Shown: positions 8,579-17,415 of the stretch, in pieces
Layout of the letters: each line of letters starts with the position of its first letter
How positions within the stretch are numbered: position 1 is the stretch's first letter
Assembly (NCBI RefSeq): GCF_041415945.1
Contig: NZ_JBGCUS010000001.1
Coordinates: 4,062,501-4,126,500 of the forward strand
Direction: 5' to 3'
Source of the DNA: Ancylobacter sp. IITR112
GTDB lineage: Bacteria > Pseudomonadota > Alphaproteobacteria > Rhizobiales > Xanthobacteraceae
DNA length: 64,000 bases
The notes under the pieces: generated by a model
The model's input: the letters and a program-made list of their open reading frames with translations, nothing else
The model's database searches: none
Told to the model about the DNA's origin: nothing
Made by a program: the position numbers and the translations under genes

Positions 8579-9442
8579 ATGGCTGCCCCGTTCCTCGCCG
8601 CCGCGCTGCCCATCGGCCCGGCGGGTCGCGATCCCGCGCCGCTCTGGGGTGAGGCCGAGGCCGGCATTGCCGCCGCCGCCCGCGCCGGCGCCGGTCTCGT
8701 CGTACTGCCCGAACTGTTCGCCGTGCCCTATGTGGCGGCGGAGCCGCCGGGCGACTGGGCGGGGCTGGCGGAAGCGCTCGACGGGCCGACCGTTACAGCG
8801 CTGCGGGCAGCGGCGAGGACGAGCGGCGCCGCCGTGCTGTTCGGCATGGCGCTGATGAATGACAGCGGGCCGCCTTTCAACGCCGCCCTGCTCGCCCGCC
8901 CCGACGGGCGGGTGGAGGTGCTGGCGCGGAAGATCCACCTGCCGCCGGCGGGTGAAGGCGAACCCTATGGCGAGCCGGACCATTTCACCCCGGGCGCTCC
9001 GGTCATCCGCAGTGTCGAGATCGGCCCGGTCCGGGTCGCCGCGCTCATCTGCTATGACCGCCGCTTCCCCGAATGCTGGCGCGCCGCCGCGCAGGCGGGG
9101 GCGGACGTCGTGGCGGTGCTGGTCGGCGGGCCGGCCCCCTCCGATCCCGAAGGGCTCTTTGCGGCCGAACTCCAGGCGAGCGCCCGCGCCAATGCCGTCT
9201 ACGCGCTGGCGGCGGCGCGCTACGGCACGGAAACCGTCACCGGCCGCCCGGTGCGCCATGATGGCGAGACGCTGGCCTTCGGCCCCGACGGCGCGCTGCT
9301 CGCCCGCGCCGCGCGCGCCGACCGCCGGCCGCTGCTGGTCGCCATTGATCCTGAACGTCTCGCGAAGGCGCGAGAGACCAACGCCACGGCGGCGCGCCTG
9401 CGCCTGCCCCGTCAGTTTGAGGTAGCATCATGTCTGAATTGA
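8579..9442 (+). CDS. Carbon-nitrogen hydrolase (nitrilase superfamily)
   Basis: 287 aa nitrilase-fold amidohydrolase. The Glu-Lys-Cys triad is visible: E45 in VVLPELF, K118 in ARKIHL, C158 in LICYDRRFPE. The family includes N-carbamoyl amino acid amidases, beta-ureidopropionase and omega-amidase; the substrate cannot be read from sequence. Next to an ATZ/TRZ amidohydrolase and downstream of a hydantoin-racemase homologue, it may hydrolyse a carbamoyl or amide intermediate. Its 3' end overlaps the next gene by 13 bases in another frame, which implies coupled translation. Confidence 0.88.
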   Translation: MAAPFLAAALPIGPAGRDPAPLWGEAEAGIAAAARAGAGLVVLPELFAVPYVAAEPPGDWAGLAEALDGPTVTALRAAARTSGAAVLFGMALMNDSGPPFNAALLARPDGRVEVLARKIHLPPAGEGEPYGEPDHFTPGAPVIRSVEIGPVRVAALICYDRRFPECWRAAAQAGADVVAVLVGGPAPSDPEGLFAAELQASARANAVYALAAARYGTETVTGRPVRHDGETLAFGPDGALLARAARADRRPLLVAIDPERLAKARETNATAARLRLPRQFEVASCLN

Positions 9443-10971
9443 TCGTCCAGGCCCGCTGGGTCGTCACCGGCATCCGCGACCGCTTCACCCCTGAGGTGAT
9501 CGAGGAGGGCGCGGTGCTCTCGCGCGACGGCGTCATCGTCGCCGCCGGCACGCTGGACGACATGCAGAAGCTGGCGCCGACGGCCGAGGTGCGGAAATAC
9601 CCGGACCACGCCATGCTGCCCGGCTTCGTCAACAGCCACCACCATGTCGGCATGACGCCGCTGCAGCTCGGCTCGCCCGACCATGCGCTGGAACTGTGGT
9701 TCGCCAGCCGCATGCCGGCGCGGCGGCTCGACCTGACGCTGGACACGCTCTACTCGGCCTTCGAGATGATCGCCTCCGGCGTCACCACGGTGCAGCACAT
9801 CCATGGCTGGATGCCGGGCGGCTATGACGCCATCCACGGCGCCGCCACCAAGGTGCTGAACGCCTACCGCTCGCTCGGCATGCGCGCCTCCTATTGCTAC
9901 GCCGTACGCGAGCAGAACCGGCTGGTCTATGAGGCGGACGAAGCCTTCTGCGCCCGGCTGCCGGCCGAACTCGGCGAAAAGCTGGCCAGGCACCTGAAGT
10001 CGCAGGCCATGCCCTTCGACGATTTCCTCAAGCTGTTCGACCAGCTCACGGGGGAGAATGCGGGCAAGGACCTGACCCGCATCCAGCTCGCCCCGGCGAA
10101 TCTGCACTGGTGCACGGATGAGGGCCTGCAGGCGCTCGACGCCAAGGCCAAGGCTGCCGGCGTGCCGATGCACATGCATCTCTTGGAGACCATCTACCAG
10201 AAGGAATATGCCCGTCGCCGCACCGGCAAGACGGCGCTGCGCCACCTCCATGATCTCGGCGTGCTCGGCCCGCACATGACGCTCGGCCACGGGGTGTGGC
10301 TGAACGAGGAAGACATCGACATCGTCGCCGAAACCGGCACCTGCATCTGCCACAATTGCTCGTCGAATTTCCGCCTGCGCTCCGGCCTCGCCCCGCTCAA
10401 CCGCTGGGAGGCCAAGGGCATCAATGTCGGCATGGGTCTCGATGAAGCCGGCATCAATGACGATCGCGACATGCTGTCCGAATTGCGCCTCGCCTTGCGC
10501 GTCCACCGCGAGCCGGGCATGGACGAGGAAGACGTGCCGACCTGCCCGCAGGTGGTGAAGATGGCCACTGAGTCCGGCGCCATGACCACGGCGTTCGGCG
10601 CCAGCATCGGCCGGCTCGACGCCGGGCGCTTCTTCGACGCCGTGCTGATCAACTGGACCAAGGCGACCTATCCCTATCAGGACCCCGATATCCCGATGCT
10701 CGACGCGCTGGTGCAGCGCGCCAAGATGGGCGCGGTGGACGCCGTGTTCATCAATGGCGAGCGGGTCTATGAGGATGGGCGCTTCACCAAGATCGACCGC
10801 GAGGCGGTGCTGGCGGAGATCGCCGAGACGCTGGGCAAGCCGCGCAGCGAGGACGAGGTGGCCCGCCGCGAGCTCGGCCACGCCGTGTTCCCCTATGTGA
10901 AGAAGTTCTACGAGGGCTATCTGCCGGAGGCGGAACCGACGCCCTTCTACGCCGCTTCGGCGCGCATCTAA
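9430..10971 (+). CDS. ATZ/TRZ-type amidohydrolase (metal-dependent deaminase)
   Basis: 513 aa cytosolic amidohydrolase of the cytosine deaminase/triazine hydrolase clade, which includes 8-oxoguanine deaminase, guanine deaminase and S-adenosylhomocysteine deaminase. Metal ligands are visible: H70-x-H72 in NSHHHVG, a mid His in MHMHLLE, a later His in LGHGVWL, and the Asp in GMGLDEAGINDDRD. A small beta domain flanks the barrel on both sides. It would remove an amino or substituent group from an N-heterocycle delivered by the upstream importer. Last gene of the unit, followed 26 bases later by a strong terminator. Confidence 0.88.
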   Translation: MSELIVQARWVVTGIRDRFTPEVIEEGAVLSRDGVIVAAGTLDDMQKLAPTAEVRKYPDHAMLPGFVNSHHHVGMTPLQLGSPDHALELWFASRMPARRLDLTLDTLYSAFEMIASGVTTVQHIHGWMPGGYDAIHGAATKVLNAYRSLGMRASYCYAVREQNRLVYEADEAFCARLPAELGEKLARHLKSQAMPFDDFLKLFDQLTGENAGKDLTRIQLAPANLHWCTDEGLQALDAKAKAAGVPMHMHLLETIYQKEYARRRTGKTALRHLHDLGVLGPHMTLGHGVWLNEEDIDIVAETGTCICHNCSSNFRLRSGLAPLNRWEAKGINVGMGLDEAGINDDRDMLSELRLALRVHREPGMDEEDVPTCPQVVKMATESGAMTTAFGASIGRLDAGRFFDAVLINWTKATYPYQDPDIPMLDALVQRAKMGAVDAVFINGERVYEDGRFTKIDREAVLAEIAETLGKPRSEDEVARRELGHAVFPYVKKFYEGYLPEAEPTPFYAASARI

Positions 10972-10997
10972 CCCCCCGACCCTGCGCGCCGAGGGAA

Positions 10998-11025
10998 GGG
11001 CGCCCCTTGCCGGGGCGCCCTTTTT
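10998..11025 (+). terminator. Rho-independent terminator
   Basis: Perfect 9-pair stem GGGCGCCCC / GGGGCGCCC with a 5-base loop, followed by TTTTT. It sits between convergent units and ends the ABC/amidohydrolase operon. It is the only textbook intrinsic terminator I found in the window. Confidence 0.9.
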
Positions 11026-11046
11026 CGTGCGGGGCGGCGCGTGGCT

Positions 11047-11928
11047 TCAGCGCCGGCGCTCCAGCGTGGCGAAGAACAGCACGGTGAGGCCGAGCACGAT
11101 CAGCAGCAGCACGAAGGCCGCCGCCGCGCCCTCATTGAGGTGCAGGCCGAGAAAGGCCCGGCGATAGGCGAAGAAGCTCAGCACCTCGGTGGAGTTGCCC
11201 GGCCCGCCCTTGGTCAGGATATAGGGCAGGTCATAGGTGCGGAATTCGTTGATGAGCTGGATGATCACCGCGATCGCCGCCACCGGGCGCAGCATCGGCA
11301 AGGTGATGTACCAGAACTGCTGGAAGGGCGTCGCCCCGTCCACCTCCGCCGCCTCATAGGGATCGCGCGGCAGCGAGGCGAGGCCGGCGGCGAGGATGAG
11401 GATGACGAAGGAGGTCTGCTGCCAGATGTCGATCGCCGCCATGGTCCATAGCGCGAGGTCGGCATCGCCGAGCCAGTCGACGCGCGGCAGGCCGAGGCTC
11501 TCCAGCAACTGGTTGGCGATGCCGAGATTGGGCTGCAGCAGCATGCGCCAGATCAGCGCCACGCTCACCGGCGACATCGCCATGGGAATGGTGAGGATGG
11601 CGAAATAGACCGGCTTCATCGTCACCGCGCGGTTCAGCATCAGGGCGACGCCGAGGCCGAGCACGAATTCGCCCGCCACCGTGACCACGGAATATTTGAT
11701 GGTCAGCCACAGCGCGTCCCAGAACAGCGGGTCGCTCATGACAACCGTGAAATTCTTCAGCCCGGTAAAGGGCTGCAGCATCGGCTTCAGCAGAGTGAGC
11801 GAAGAGACCGAGATCAGCGCCGCATAGACCAGCGGCAGGCCCATGACGATGGCCAGCGTGAGAAGGCCCGGTGCCGCGAAGGCCCAGCCGGTGCGCCAGT
11901 CCCGATCCGCCAGTGCCGCAAAGCGCAT
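11047..11928 (-). CDS. Sugar ABC permease, CUT1 MalF/UgpA type
   Basis: 293 aa inner-membrane permease with six membrane segments. The coupling loop is visible as EAAEVDGATPFQQFWYITLPML (about 205-226), and the following INEFRTYDLPYILTKGGPGNSTEVLSFF segment is the hallmark of MalF/UgpA-like carbohydrate permeases. Last gene of the minus-strand operon SDR, ATPase, permease, binding protein, permease. The partner permease is at 13411-14208; having the binding-protein gene between the two permease genes is less usual. Substrate is probably a sugar alcohol or sugar. Confidence 0.9.
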   Translation of the reverse strand: MRFAALADRDWRTGWAFAAPGLLTLAIVMGLPLVYAALISVSSLTLLKPMLQPFTGLKNFTVVMSDPLFWDALWLTIKYSVVTVAGEFVLGLGVALMLNRAVTMKPVYFAILTIPMAMSPVSVALIWRMLLQPNLGIANQLLESLGLPRVDWLGDADLALWTMAAIDIWQQTSFVILILAAGLASLPRDPYEAAEVDGATPFQQFWYITLPMLRPVAAIAVIIQLINEFRTYDLPYILTKGGPGNSTEVLSFFAYRRAFLGLHLNEGAAAAFVLLLIVLGLTVLFFATLERRR

Positions 11929-11969
11929 GCGCGTCGTCCGTTACTTCATGAGCGTCGAGAAAAGAGACC

Positions 11970-12045
11970 GGCGCGCCAGCCGACGAGGGTGAAGGCTGGC
12001 GCGCCGTATCGCCGGGAGCCTGCGGGGCTCACGCAGGGTTCCCGG
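11970..12045. promoter_or_regulatory. Two strong stem-loops 3' of a binding-protein gene
   Basis: Perfect 12-pair inverted repeat GGCGCGCCAGCC (11970-11981) / GGCTGGCGCGCC (11994-12005), and a second stem (12011-12024 with 12032-12045) of about 13 pairs with small mismatches. Both lie just after the binding-protein stop in the direction of transcription and before the distal permease. They probably adjust expression or mRNA stability. Confidence 0.65.
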
Positions 12046-12054
12046 CGGATGGGG

Positions 12055-13332
12055 TTACTTGTTGAGCAGCTGGGTCAGGCCGTCGGCCGCCGCCTTCAGC
12101 GCGTCCTCGGGCTTGGCCTGCCCGCCGGCGGCGAGCGAGAGCTGGGCGCCGAGCACATCCTCATACTGGGCGGAATAGGCGAAGATCGGGAACGACTTGC
12201 CGGAGGCGACCACGTCGAGGCCGGTCTTGTAGAACGGGTACTTCTTCAGCACCGCCGCGTCCTCGAACACGTCGGAGCGCACCGGCGCGTGGCCTTCCAT
12301 GGCGCGGGCGACCGAGATTTTCTTGCTCTGCACCCATTCGATGAACTTCCACGCTGCGGCCTTGGATTCATCCGAGGTGTTCTTCGGGATGCCCCAGCCC
12401 CAGCCGCCGCTTTCGCCATGGCCGCCGGGCATGACGGACAGCGCCAGCTTGCCGGCCACCTTCGGGCACTTCTCGGCATTGTCGAGCTGCGGCAGCATCC
12501 ACCAATAGGTGACCATGCTGAAGGCTTCCCCGGCGCACATCAGCCGCATCGTGTCGTCGAGCGTGGCGGACAGCGCGCCCTGCTGCGCGCCCTTCTGCAC
12601 GTTCTCGGCATAGAGTTTCAGCGCGGTCAGGCCCTCGGGGCTGTTGAGCACCACCTTGCGGTTGGCATCGAGATAGGCGCCGCCGGCGGAGAACAGGTAG
12701 TTGGAGAACTCCATCGCGTTCGGGTCGCCGCGCTGGCCCTGCATGGCGGCGCCGACCACCGGCGTGTTGGCCTTGAAGAAGGCGGAGAGCGCGACATAAT
12801 CGGCGAGCGAAGCCGGCAAAGCGAGCTCCTTGCCGGTCTTGGCCTTGTAGTCCGCCTTGATCTTCGCGTCGTTGAGCAGGTCGGTGCGGTAGATCAGGCC
12901 CATGGAGTAATTGTACATGGGCAGGATCGGCGTCGCGTCCTTGGTCTGGCCGAGCAGGTCCAGCATGGACGGGATGAACGGCTTCAGGTCGAAGCCGGAC
13001 TTGGCGATGTAGGGGTTGAGGTCTTCCAGCCAGCCGGCGGCGGGGAATTCACCCGCCCACAGGAAGTCGACTTCGAGCAGGTTGTAGTAGCTCTCCGGCG
13101 AGACGAGCTGGGCGACCAGCTTGTCGTGCATGTCGCCATAGCCGATCTTCTCGAATTCGACCTTGATGCCGGTCTCCTTCTCGAATTCCGGCAGCAGCTT
13201 CTCGATGATCTGCGTCTCCGGCACGTCTTCCATCAGCGCGCGCAGGGTCACGTCCTGCGCCTGCGCCGCGCCGGCCGTCGCGAGCAGGGTGGCGCCGAGC
13301 AGCGCCGCCTTGAGGCTACACCTAAACTGCAT
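12055..13332 (-). CDS. Sugar ABC substrate-binding protein (family 1)
   Basis: 425 aa periplasmic binding protein of the MalE/UgpB-like extracellular solute-binding family 1. A Sec signal is clear: Lys near the N-terminus, a hydrophobic core, then AGAAQAQ as the cleavage zone (about residue 25). It has the family segments PEFEKETGIKVEFE, LVSPESYYNLLEVDFLW and a C-terminal AWKFIEWVQS. Ribosome binding site AGGAGA lies 5 bases before the ATG. It is the fourth gene of the SDR/ABC operon; the product presumably binds a polyol or sugar that the SDR and FGGY kinase then process. Confidence 0.9.
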   Translation of the reverse strand: MQFRCSLKAALLGATLLATAGAAQAQDVTLRALMEDVPETQIIEKLLPEFEKETGIKVEFEKIGYGDMHDKLVAQLVSPESYYNLLEVDFLWAGEFPAAGWLEDLNPYIAKSGFDLKPFIPSMLDLLGQTKDATPILPMYNYSMGLIYRTDLLNDAKIKADYKAKTGKELALPASLADYVALSAFFKANTPVVGAAMQGQRGDPNAMEFSNYLFSAGGAYLDANRKVVLNSPEGLTALKLYAENVQKGAQQGALSATLDDTMRLMCAGEAFSMVTYWWMLPQLDNAEKCPKVAGKLALSVMPGGHGESGGWGWGIPKNTSDESKAAAWKFIEWVQSKKISVARAMEGHAPVRSDVFEDAAVLKKYPFYKTGLDVVASGKSFPIFAYSAQYEDVLGAQLSLAAGGQAKPEDALKAAADGLTQLLNK

Positions 13333-13410
13333 CTCGTTCTCCTGTTCCTCTGGAACGGGCTTTGCCCGCCTCGTTGGCGCGCGCCCGAATGGGCGCGGCG
13401 GAAGGCACGA

Positions 13411-14208
13411 TCACTTCACGCTGCCGAAGGTCAGGCCCTGGACGATGAAGCGCTGGATGAAGCGCGAGGCGATCACCAGCGGCAGCACGGCGAGCACGAC
13501 GCCGGCGGAAACCTTGGCGATCTGCACGCCATTCGAGGTCTGGAGCGCGGCCAGCGCCACCGGCACGGTCGCGGTCTGTGGACCGCTCAGCACCAGAGCG
13601 AACAGGAACTCGTTCCAGGTGAGGATGAAGCCGAGCACGCCGGCGGCGGCGATGCCGGGTAGCGAGACCGGCAGCACGATGCGCCAGAACGCGCCCCAGG
13701 CGGTGGCGCCATCGGTCTGCGCCGCCCATTCGAGATCCACCGGAATGCCCTCGAAGAACCCCATCAGGATCCAGATCAGGAAGGGCAGGTTGACGGCGGC
13801 ATAGACGATGATGAGGCCGGTGAGCGAATTGGTGAGCCCCACCGTGCGCAGCAGGGCGAAGGCCGGCAGCACGATGGCGACCGGGGGCAGCATCTGTGTC
13901 GCCAGCACGGCGAAGCGTCCGGCCCGGCCGCTGGTCTTGAACCGGGCGAAGGCATAGCCGGTCATCGCCGCGAAGGGCAGCGCCACCACCACCGAGCCGA
14001 AGGCGACGATCAGGCTGTTGAGATAGGACTGGCCGTAGCGGGTGGAGGTGAACAGGGCGACGTAATTGTCGAGCGTCACCGCCGGCATCAGCTCCGGCGA
14101 ATAGGACAGGTGCTCGGGAAGCAGGCTGGTGCGGATGACCCAGAGCAGGGGCACGAGGATGACGGCGCAGGCGAAGAATAGTCCGAGATGAAGTCCAATG
14201 CGCCGCAT
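13411..14208 (-). CDS. Sugar ABC permease, CUT1 MalG/UgpE type
   Basis: 265 aa inner-membrane permease. Six membrane segments, and the coupling loop EWAAQTDGATAWGAFWRIVLP (about 178-198) followed by FILTWNEFLFALVLSG, typical of MalG/UgpE proteins. The protein ends in FIVQGLTFGSVK, matching the family C-terminus (QRF-x-x-GLT-x-GAVK). Partner of the permease at 11047-11928. It starts 13 bases after the ATPase stop. Confidence 0.92.
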   Translation of the reverse strand: MRRIGLHLGLFFACAVILVPLLWVIRTSLLPEHLSYSPELMPAVTLDNYVALFTSTRYGQSYLNSLIVAFGSVVVALPFAAMTGYAFARFKTSGRAGRFAVLATQMLPPVAIVLPAFALLRTVGLTNSLTGLIIVYAAVNLPFLIWILMGFFEGIPVDLEWAAQTDGATAWGAFWRIVLPVSLPGIAAAGVLGFILTWNEFLFALVLSGPQTATVPVALAALQTSNGVQIAKVSAGVVLAVLPLVIASRFIQRFIVQGLTFGSVK

Positions 14209-14221
14209 GCCGCCCCCTCCC

Positions 14222-15373
14222 TCAGTTCTGACCGAGGCGGAGGCTGGGGCGGGGGAAGGCCCGCGTCGTCTCCGTGTCGAACAGGTGCATGGGGCGCGGA
14301 TCGAGATAGAGCGGCACGCGCGCGCCGACCGGCGCCGTGAAGTGCCGCGACAGCCGGGCGGAGATTTCCTGCGGCTTGCCCGCGCCGCTCCCGCCCGCCG
14401 CGCCCGTCCCGATCTGCCCGACCAGAATATTCTCGACGCCGAGCGATTCCATCGCCACGACGCTCACCTCGATCGGCGCGTAGCCGGGCTGCGGCGCCTC
14501 GTGCAGGTCTTCCGGGCGCAAGCCGAAAATCACCTCGCGCCCGGCCACCGGCGCATAGGCGGCGCGGTGGCGCTCCGGCACTGCGACCTCAAAGCCGTCG
14601 CCGACCACCACGAGTGCGTCGCCGCGCCCTTCCAGCCGGGCGGGCAGCAGGTTCATGGGCGGCGTGGCAAGGAAGCGGGCAACGAAAGTGTCCACCGGGT
14701 CGGCATAGACATCGAGCGGCCGGCCGACCTGGATCATCCGGCCGTCGCGCATGATGCAGATGCGGTCGCCCATGGTCATCGCCTCGACCTGGTCATGGGT
14801 GACGTGAACGATGGTGCGTCCCAGCCGGCGATGCAGCTTGACGAGTTCGAGCCGCATCTCCGCCCGGAGCTGGGCGTCGAGATTGGACAGCGGCTCGTCG
14901 AGCAGGAAGGCGACGGGATCGCGGACGATGGCGCGTCCCAGCGCCACGCGCTGGCGCTGGCCGCCGGAGAGGGCGGCGGGCTTGCGGTCGAGATAGGGGG
15001 TGAGGCCGAGCAGCCCCGCCGCCTCGCGGATCTTCTCGTCGATCACCGGGCGGGCGACGCCGCGCATCTTCAGGCCGAAGCCCATATTCTCGCGCACGCT
15101 CATATGCGGGTAGAGCGCGTAGGACTGGAACACCACGGCGATGTTACGGTCGCGCGGGGGCACATTGTTGACGCTGCGCCCGCCGATGCGCAGATCGCCC
15201 GAGGTAATGCTCTCCAGCCCGGCGATCATGCGCAGTGTCGTTGATTTCCCGCATCCCGAGGGGCCGAGGAAAATCACGAACTCACCTTCTCCAATGGAAA
15301 GATCCACGTCGCGGACGCCATAGGCGCCGTTGGCGTAGAGCTTGGAGACATGATCGAGTTCGATCGACGACAT
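14222..15373 (-). CDS. Sugar ABC ATPase, MalK/UgpC type
   Basis: 383 aa ATPase with the extended C-terminal regulatory domain of MalK/UgpC/MsmK proteins. Walker A GPSGCGKST, Q-loop FQSYALYPHM, signature LSGGQRQR, Walker B FLLDEPLSNLD and switch His in HVTHDQVEAM are intact, and the C-terminal TOBE/OB region carries the GLRPEDLH motif. First ABC gene after the SDR in the operon. The 174-base gap upstream holds a short direct repeat that could be an operator, so the transporter may also have its own promoter. Confidence 0.93.
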   Translation of the reverse strand: MSSIELDHVSKLYANGAYGVRDVDLSIGEGEFVIFLGPSGCGKSTTLRMIAGLESITSGDLRIGGRSVNNVPPRDRNIAVVFQSYALYPHMSVRENMGFGLKMRGVARPVIDEKIREAAGLLGLTPYLDRKPAALSGGQRQRVALGRAIVRDPVAFLLDEPLSNLDAQLRAEMRLELVKLHRRLGRTIVHVTHDQVEAMTMGDRICIMRDGRMIQVGRPLDVYADPVDTFVARFLATPPMNLLPARLEGRGDALVVVGDGFEVAVPERHRAAYAPVAGREVIFGLRPEDLHEAPQPGYAPIEVSVVAMESLGVENILVGQIGTGAAGGSGAGKPQEISARLSRHFTAPVGARVPLYLDPRPMHLFDTETTRAFPRPSLRLGQN

Positions 15374-15499
15374 CGGCGGTCCTTATGCCCGGGTGGGCGG
15401 GGCGAGACCCTGCGGCACGCAGGGGAGAGAACAATCCTGCCCGATGCACCGCCGGCGATCGGAGTGTAATCGGACAAAAACGAACATCGCAAGTGCTAA

Positions 15500-15527
15500 T
15501 TCAAACGCGCCCTGTTCGAACGCGCCC
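15500..15527. promoter_or_regulatory. Direct repeat upstream of the ATPase gene (operator candidate)
   Basis: TTCAAACGCGCCC (15500-15512) and TTCGAACGCGCCC (15515-15527) differ at one base and are offset by 15. The second includes the palindrome GTTCGAAC (15514-15521). It lies in the SDR-ATPase gap, about 130 bases before the ATPase start, and could bind the nearby DeoR regulator. Inference from position only. Confidence 0.35.
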
Positions 15528-15547
15528 GGACGCTGCGTGGTGGCGCC

Positions 15548-16354
15548 TCAGGTGGTGTAGACGCCGCCGGTGACGTTGATGCCCTGGCCGGTCATGAAGC
15601 GGGCCTGTTCGGAGGCGAGGAAGACCACCACATCGGCCACATCTTCCGGCACTTCCAGCCGGCCGAGCGGGGTCTGCGCGATATAGTCGTCGATCACGCG
15701 CTGCGGGCTCACCCCGCGCAGGCTGGCCTCCCACTCTACCTCGCGCGACTGCATGCCGGTGGCGACGAAGCCGGGGCAGACGGCGTTGACGCGGATGCCC
15801 TTGCCCGCCAGTTCACGCGCCAGCGCCTGGGTCCAGCCGAGCACGGCGAATTTCGAGGCCGAGTAGTGCGCGAGGAACGGCGCGCCGACCTTGGCGGCGA
15901 GCGAGGCGGTATTGACGATGCAGCCCTTGCCCTGCGCCACGAAATGGCGGGCGGCGATCTGGTTGGTGAGGAAGACGCCGCGCGTATTGACGTCGAAATT
16001 GAAGTCCCATTCCTCGTCGGTCAGGTCCAGCGCGCCGCGCATGGTGGAGACGCCCGCATTGGCGACCAGCAGGTCGCAGCCGCCGAGCCCTTCCAGCACC
16101 TGGGCGAAGGCAGCCTCGACCGAGGCGCGCTTGCGCACATCCACCTCGATTGCGATGGCGCCGTCGCCAAGCGCTTGCGCCGTCTCCTGCGCTGCCGCCA
16201 GGTTGATGTCGCCGACCGCGACCCGCACGCCCTGCCGGACCAGCGCAACGGCGATGGCGCGCCCGATGCCGGTAGCGCCGCCGGTCACGAAGGCGAGGCG
16301 GCCCCTCAGCTCGTAATAGGCGGGGGGCGGGGCGTGAGTGGCGGGCGGATTCAT
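15548..16354 (-). CDS. SDR-family NAD(P)-dependent oxidoreductase
   Basis: 268 aa short-chain dehydrogenase/reductase. Cofactor motif TGGATGIG (about 23-30), NAG at 94-96 region, catalytic Ser in NTASLAAK, and YSASK with the catalytic Tyr and Lys; the C-terminus has GQGINVTGG-type closing. The ATG at 16354 follows AGGAG at good spacing; an ATG at 16402 lies in the promoter region and is rejected. Head of the sugar ABC operon and divergent from the DeoR unit. Probably oxidises a polyol or sugar imported by the ABC system to the ketose used by the FGGY kinase. Confidence 0.9.
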   Translation of the reverse strand: MNPPATHAPPPAYYELRGRLAFVTGGATGIGRAIAVALVRQGVRVAVGDINLAAAQETAQALGDGAIAIEVDVRKRASVEAAFAQVLEGLGGCDLLVANAGVSTMRGALDLTDEEWDFNFDVNTRGVFLTNQIAARHFVAQGKGCIVNTASLAAKVGAPFLAHYSASKFAVLGWTQALARELAGKGIRVNAVCPGFVATGMQSREVEWEASLRGVSPQRVIDDYIAQTPLGRLEVPEDVADVVVFLASEQARFMTGQGINVTGGVYTT

Positions 16355-16397
16355 GCGGGGCTCCTCATGTTCACGGATCAGCTTATATAAACAGAAA

Positions 16398-16434
16398 CGC
16401 ACATCAAGAAGATTCTTATGTTTGATCTTGTGCG
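16398..16434. promoter_or_regulatory. Divergent promoter/operator region, SDR versus DeoR
   Basis: AT-rich patch between the divergent start codons at 16354 and 16516. It contains CGCAC..GTGCG end half sites, an inner AAGAA-GA-TTCTT dyad (16406-16417) and, on the minus strand, a TATAAG -10-like hexamer near 16390. It is a likely site for the DeoR regulator encoded next to it. Confidence 0.4.
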
Positions 16435-16515
16435 ATTGATGGGCTAAACAGGATTGGCCGACCGGCCGCGAATCCGCTCCTCTGCGAGGGAACCGCGATC
16501 AGGCAGGGGTGAGCG

Positions 16516-17379
16516 ATGGCCGACGACGTGTCCTTCCGAGAGAGTTCCCCGGCCGAGCCGCCCGCCGGCGAGGAACGCCCGCGCCCGCTGTCCCCTGTAC
16601 GTCATGCCCGGATTCTGGATCATCTCGCCGCCGCCGGCTCCGTCGGCGTGGCGGCTCTCGCGACCGAACTCGGCGTGTCCGACATGACCATCCGTCGCGA
16701 CCTGCTGGAACTGGAGCGCGACGGGCGGCTGCTGCGCGTGCATGGCGGGGCGGTGCTGGCGGAGACGCCGGCCAGCAGCGTCGCCATGGACAGCGAGGAG
16801 CCGCGCTTCGACGCCCGCCTGCGCCGCGGCAGCGAGGCGAAGTCCGCCATCGCCGCCTGCGCCGCCGGCATCGTGGCCGGCTACCGCACCTGCGCGATTG
16901 ATGTCGGCACCACCACCTATCTCATGGCCGGGCATCTGCGCGAGGCCGGCCACCTCAAAGTGTTCACCAACAGCCTGCGCGTCTCCACCCGTCTCGATGG
17001 CGGGGCGCCGGAAGTCTATGTCGCGGGCGGGCGGGTGCGGCCGGAAGAAATGTCGGTGTGGGGCCCCACCGCCGTCGCCCAGTTCGAGAAGCTGTGGTTC
17101 GATGTCGCCGTGCTCGGCACCTCGGGCATGACCTCGGAAGGTTTCTTCGATTATTCCTTCGAGGACACCGACATGAAGCGCGTCTATCTGCGCCGGTCGG
17201 GCTTCAAGATCCTGCTGTGCGACAGTGCCAAGTTCCAGCGCATGTCGCTGGTCCAGGTCGGCACGCTGGCCGACATCAATTTGCTCATCACCGACGCCGA
17301 GCCGCCCCCGCGCATCGCTGCCGCCCTCGCCGCGGCGCGTGTCGAGGTGCGGCTTGCGCCGCCCGTCGCCGGACAGTGA
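16516..17379 (+). CDS. DeoR/GlpR-family transcriptional regulator
   Basis: 287 aa. The N-terminal DeoR helix-turn-helix (about 33-90) has the family signature: LATELGVSDMTIRRDLLELERDG is recognisable, followed by HGGAV. The C-terminal sugar-phosphate sensing domain (about 105-275) has IDVGTTT and the NSLRV and DSAKF motifs of DeoR effector domains. Such proteins usually repress sugar-catabolic genes and release DNA on binding a phosphorylated intermediate. GGGGTGAGCG precedes the ATG. It heads DeoR, BtpA, FGGY kinase, HAD and probably controls both divergent arms. Confidence 0.93.
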   Translation: MADDVSFRESSPAEPPAGEERPRPLSPVRHARILDHLAAAGSVGVAALATELGVSDMTIRRDLLELERDGRLLRVHGGAVLAETPASSVAMDSEEPRFDARLRRGSEAKSAIAACAAGIVAGYRTCAIDVGTTTYLMAGHLREAGHLKVFTNSLRVSTRLDGGAPEVYVAGGRVRPEEMSVWGPTAVAQFEKLWFDVAVLGTSGMTSEGFFDYSFEDTDMKRVYLRRSGFKILLCDSAKFQRMSLVQVGTLADINLLITDAEPPPRIAAALAAARVEVRLAPPVAGQ

Positions 17380-17415
17380 GGCGCCGCGCGCGCCGTCCCC
17401 TCAAGGAGAGTTGCA

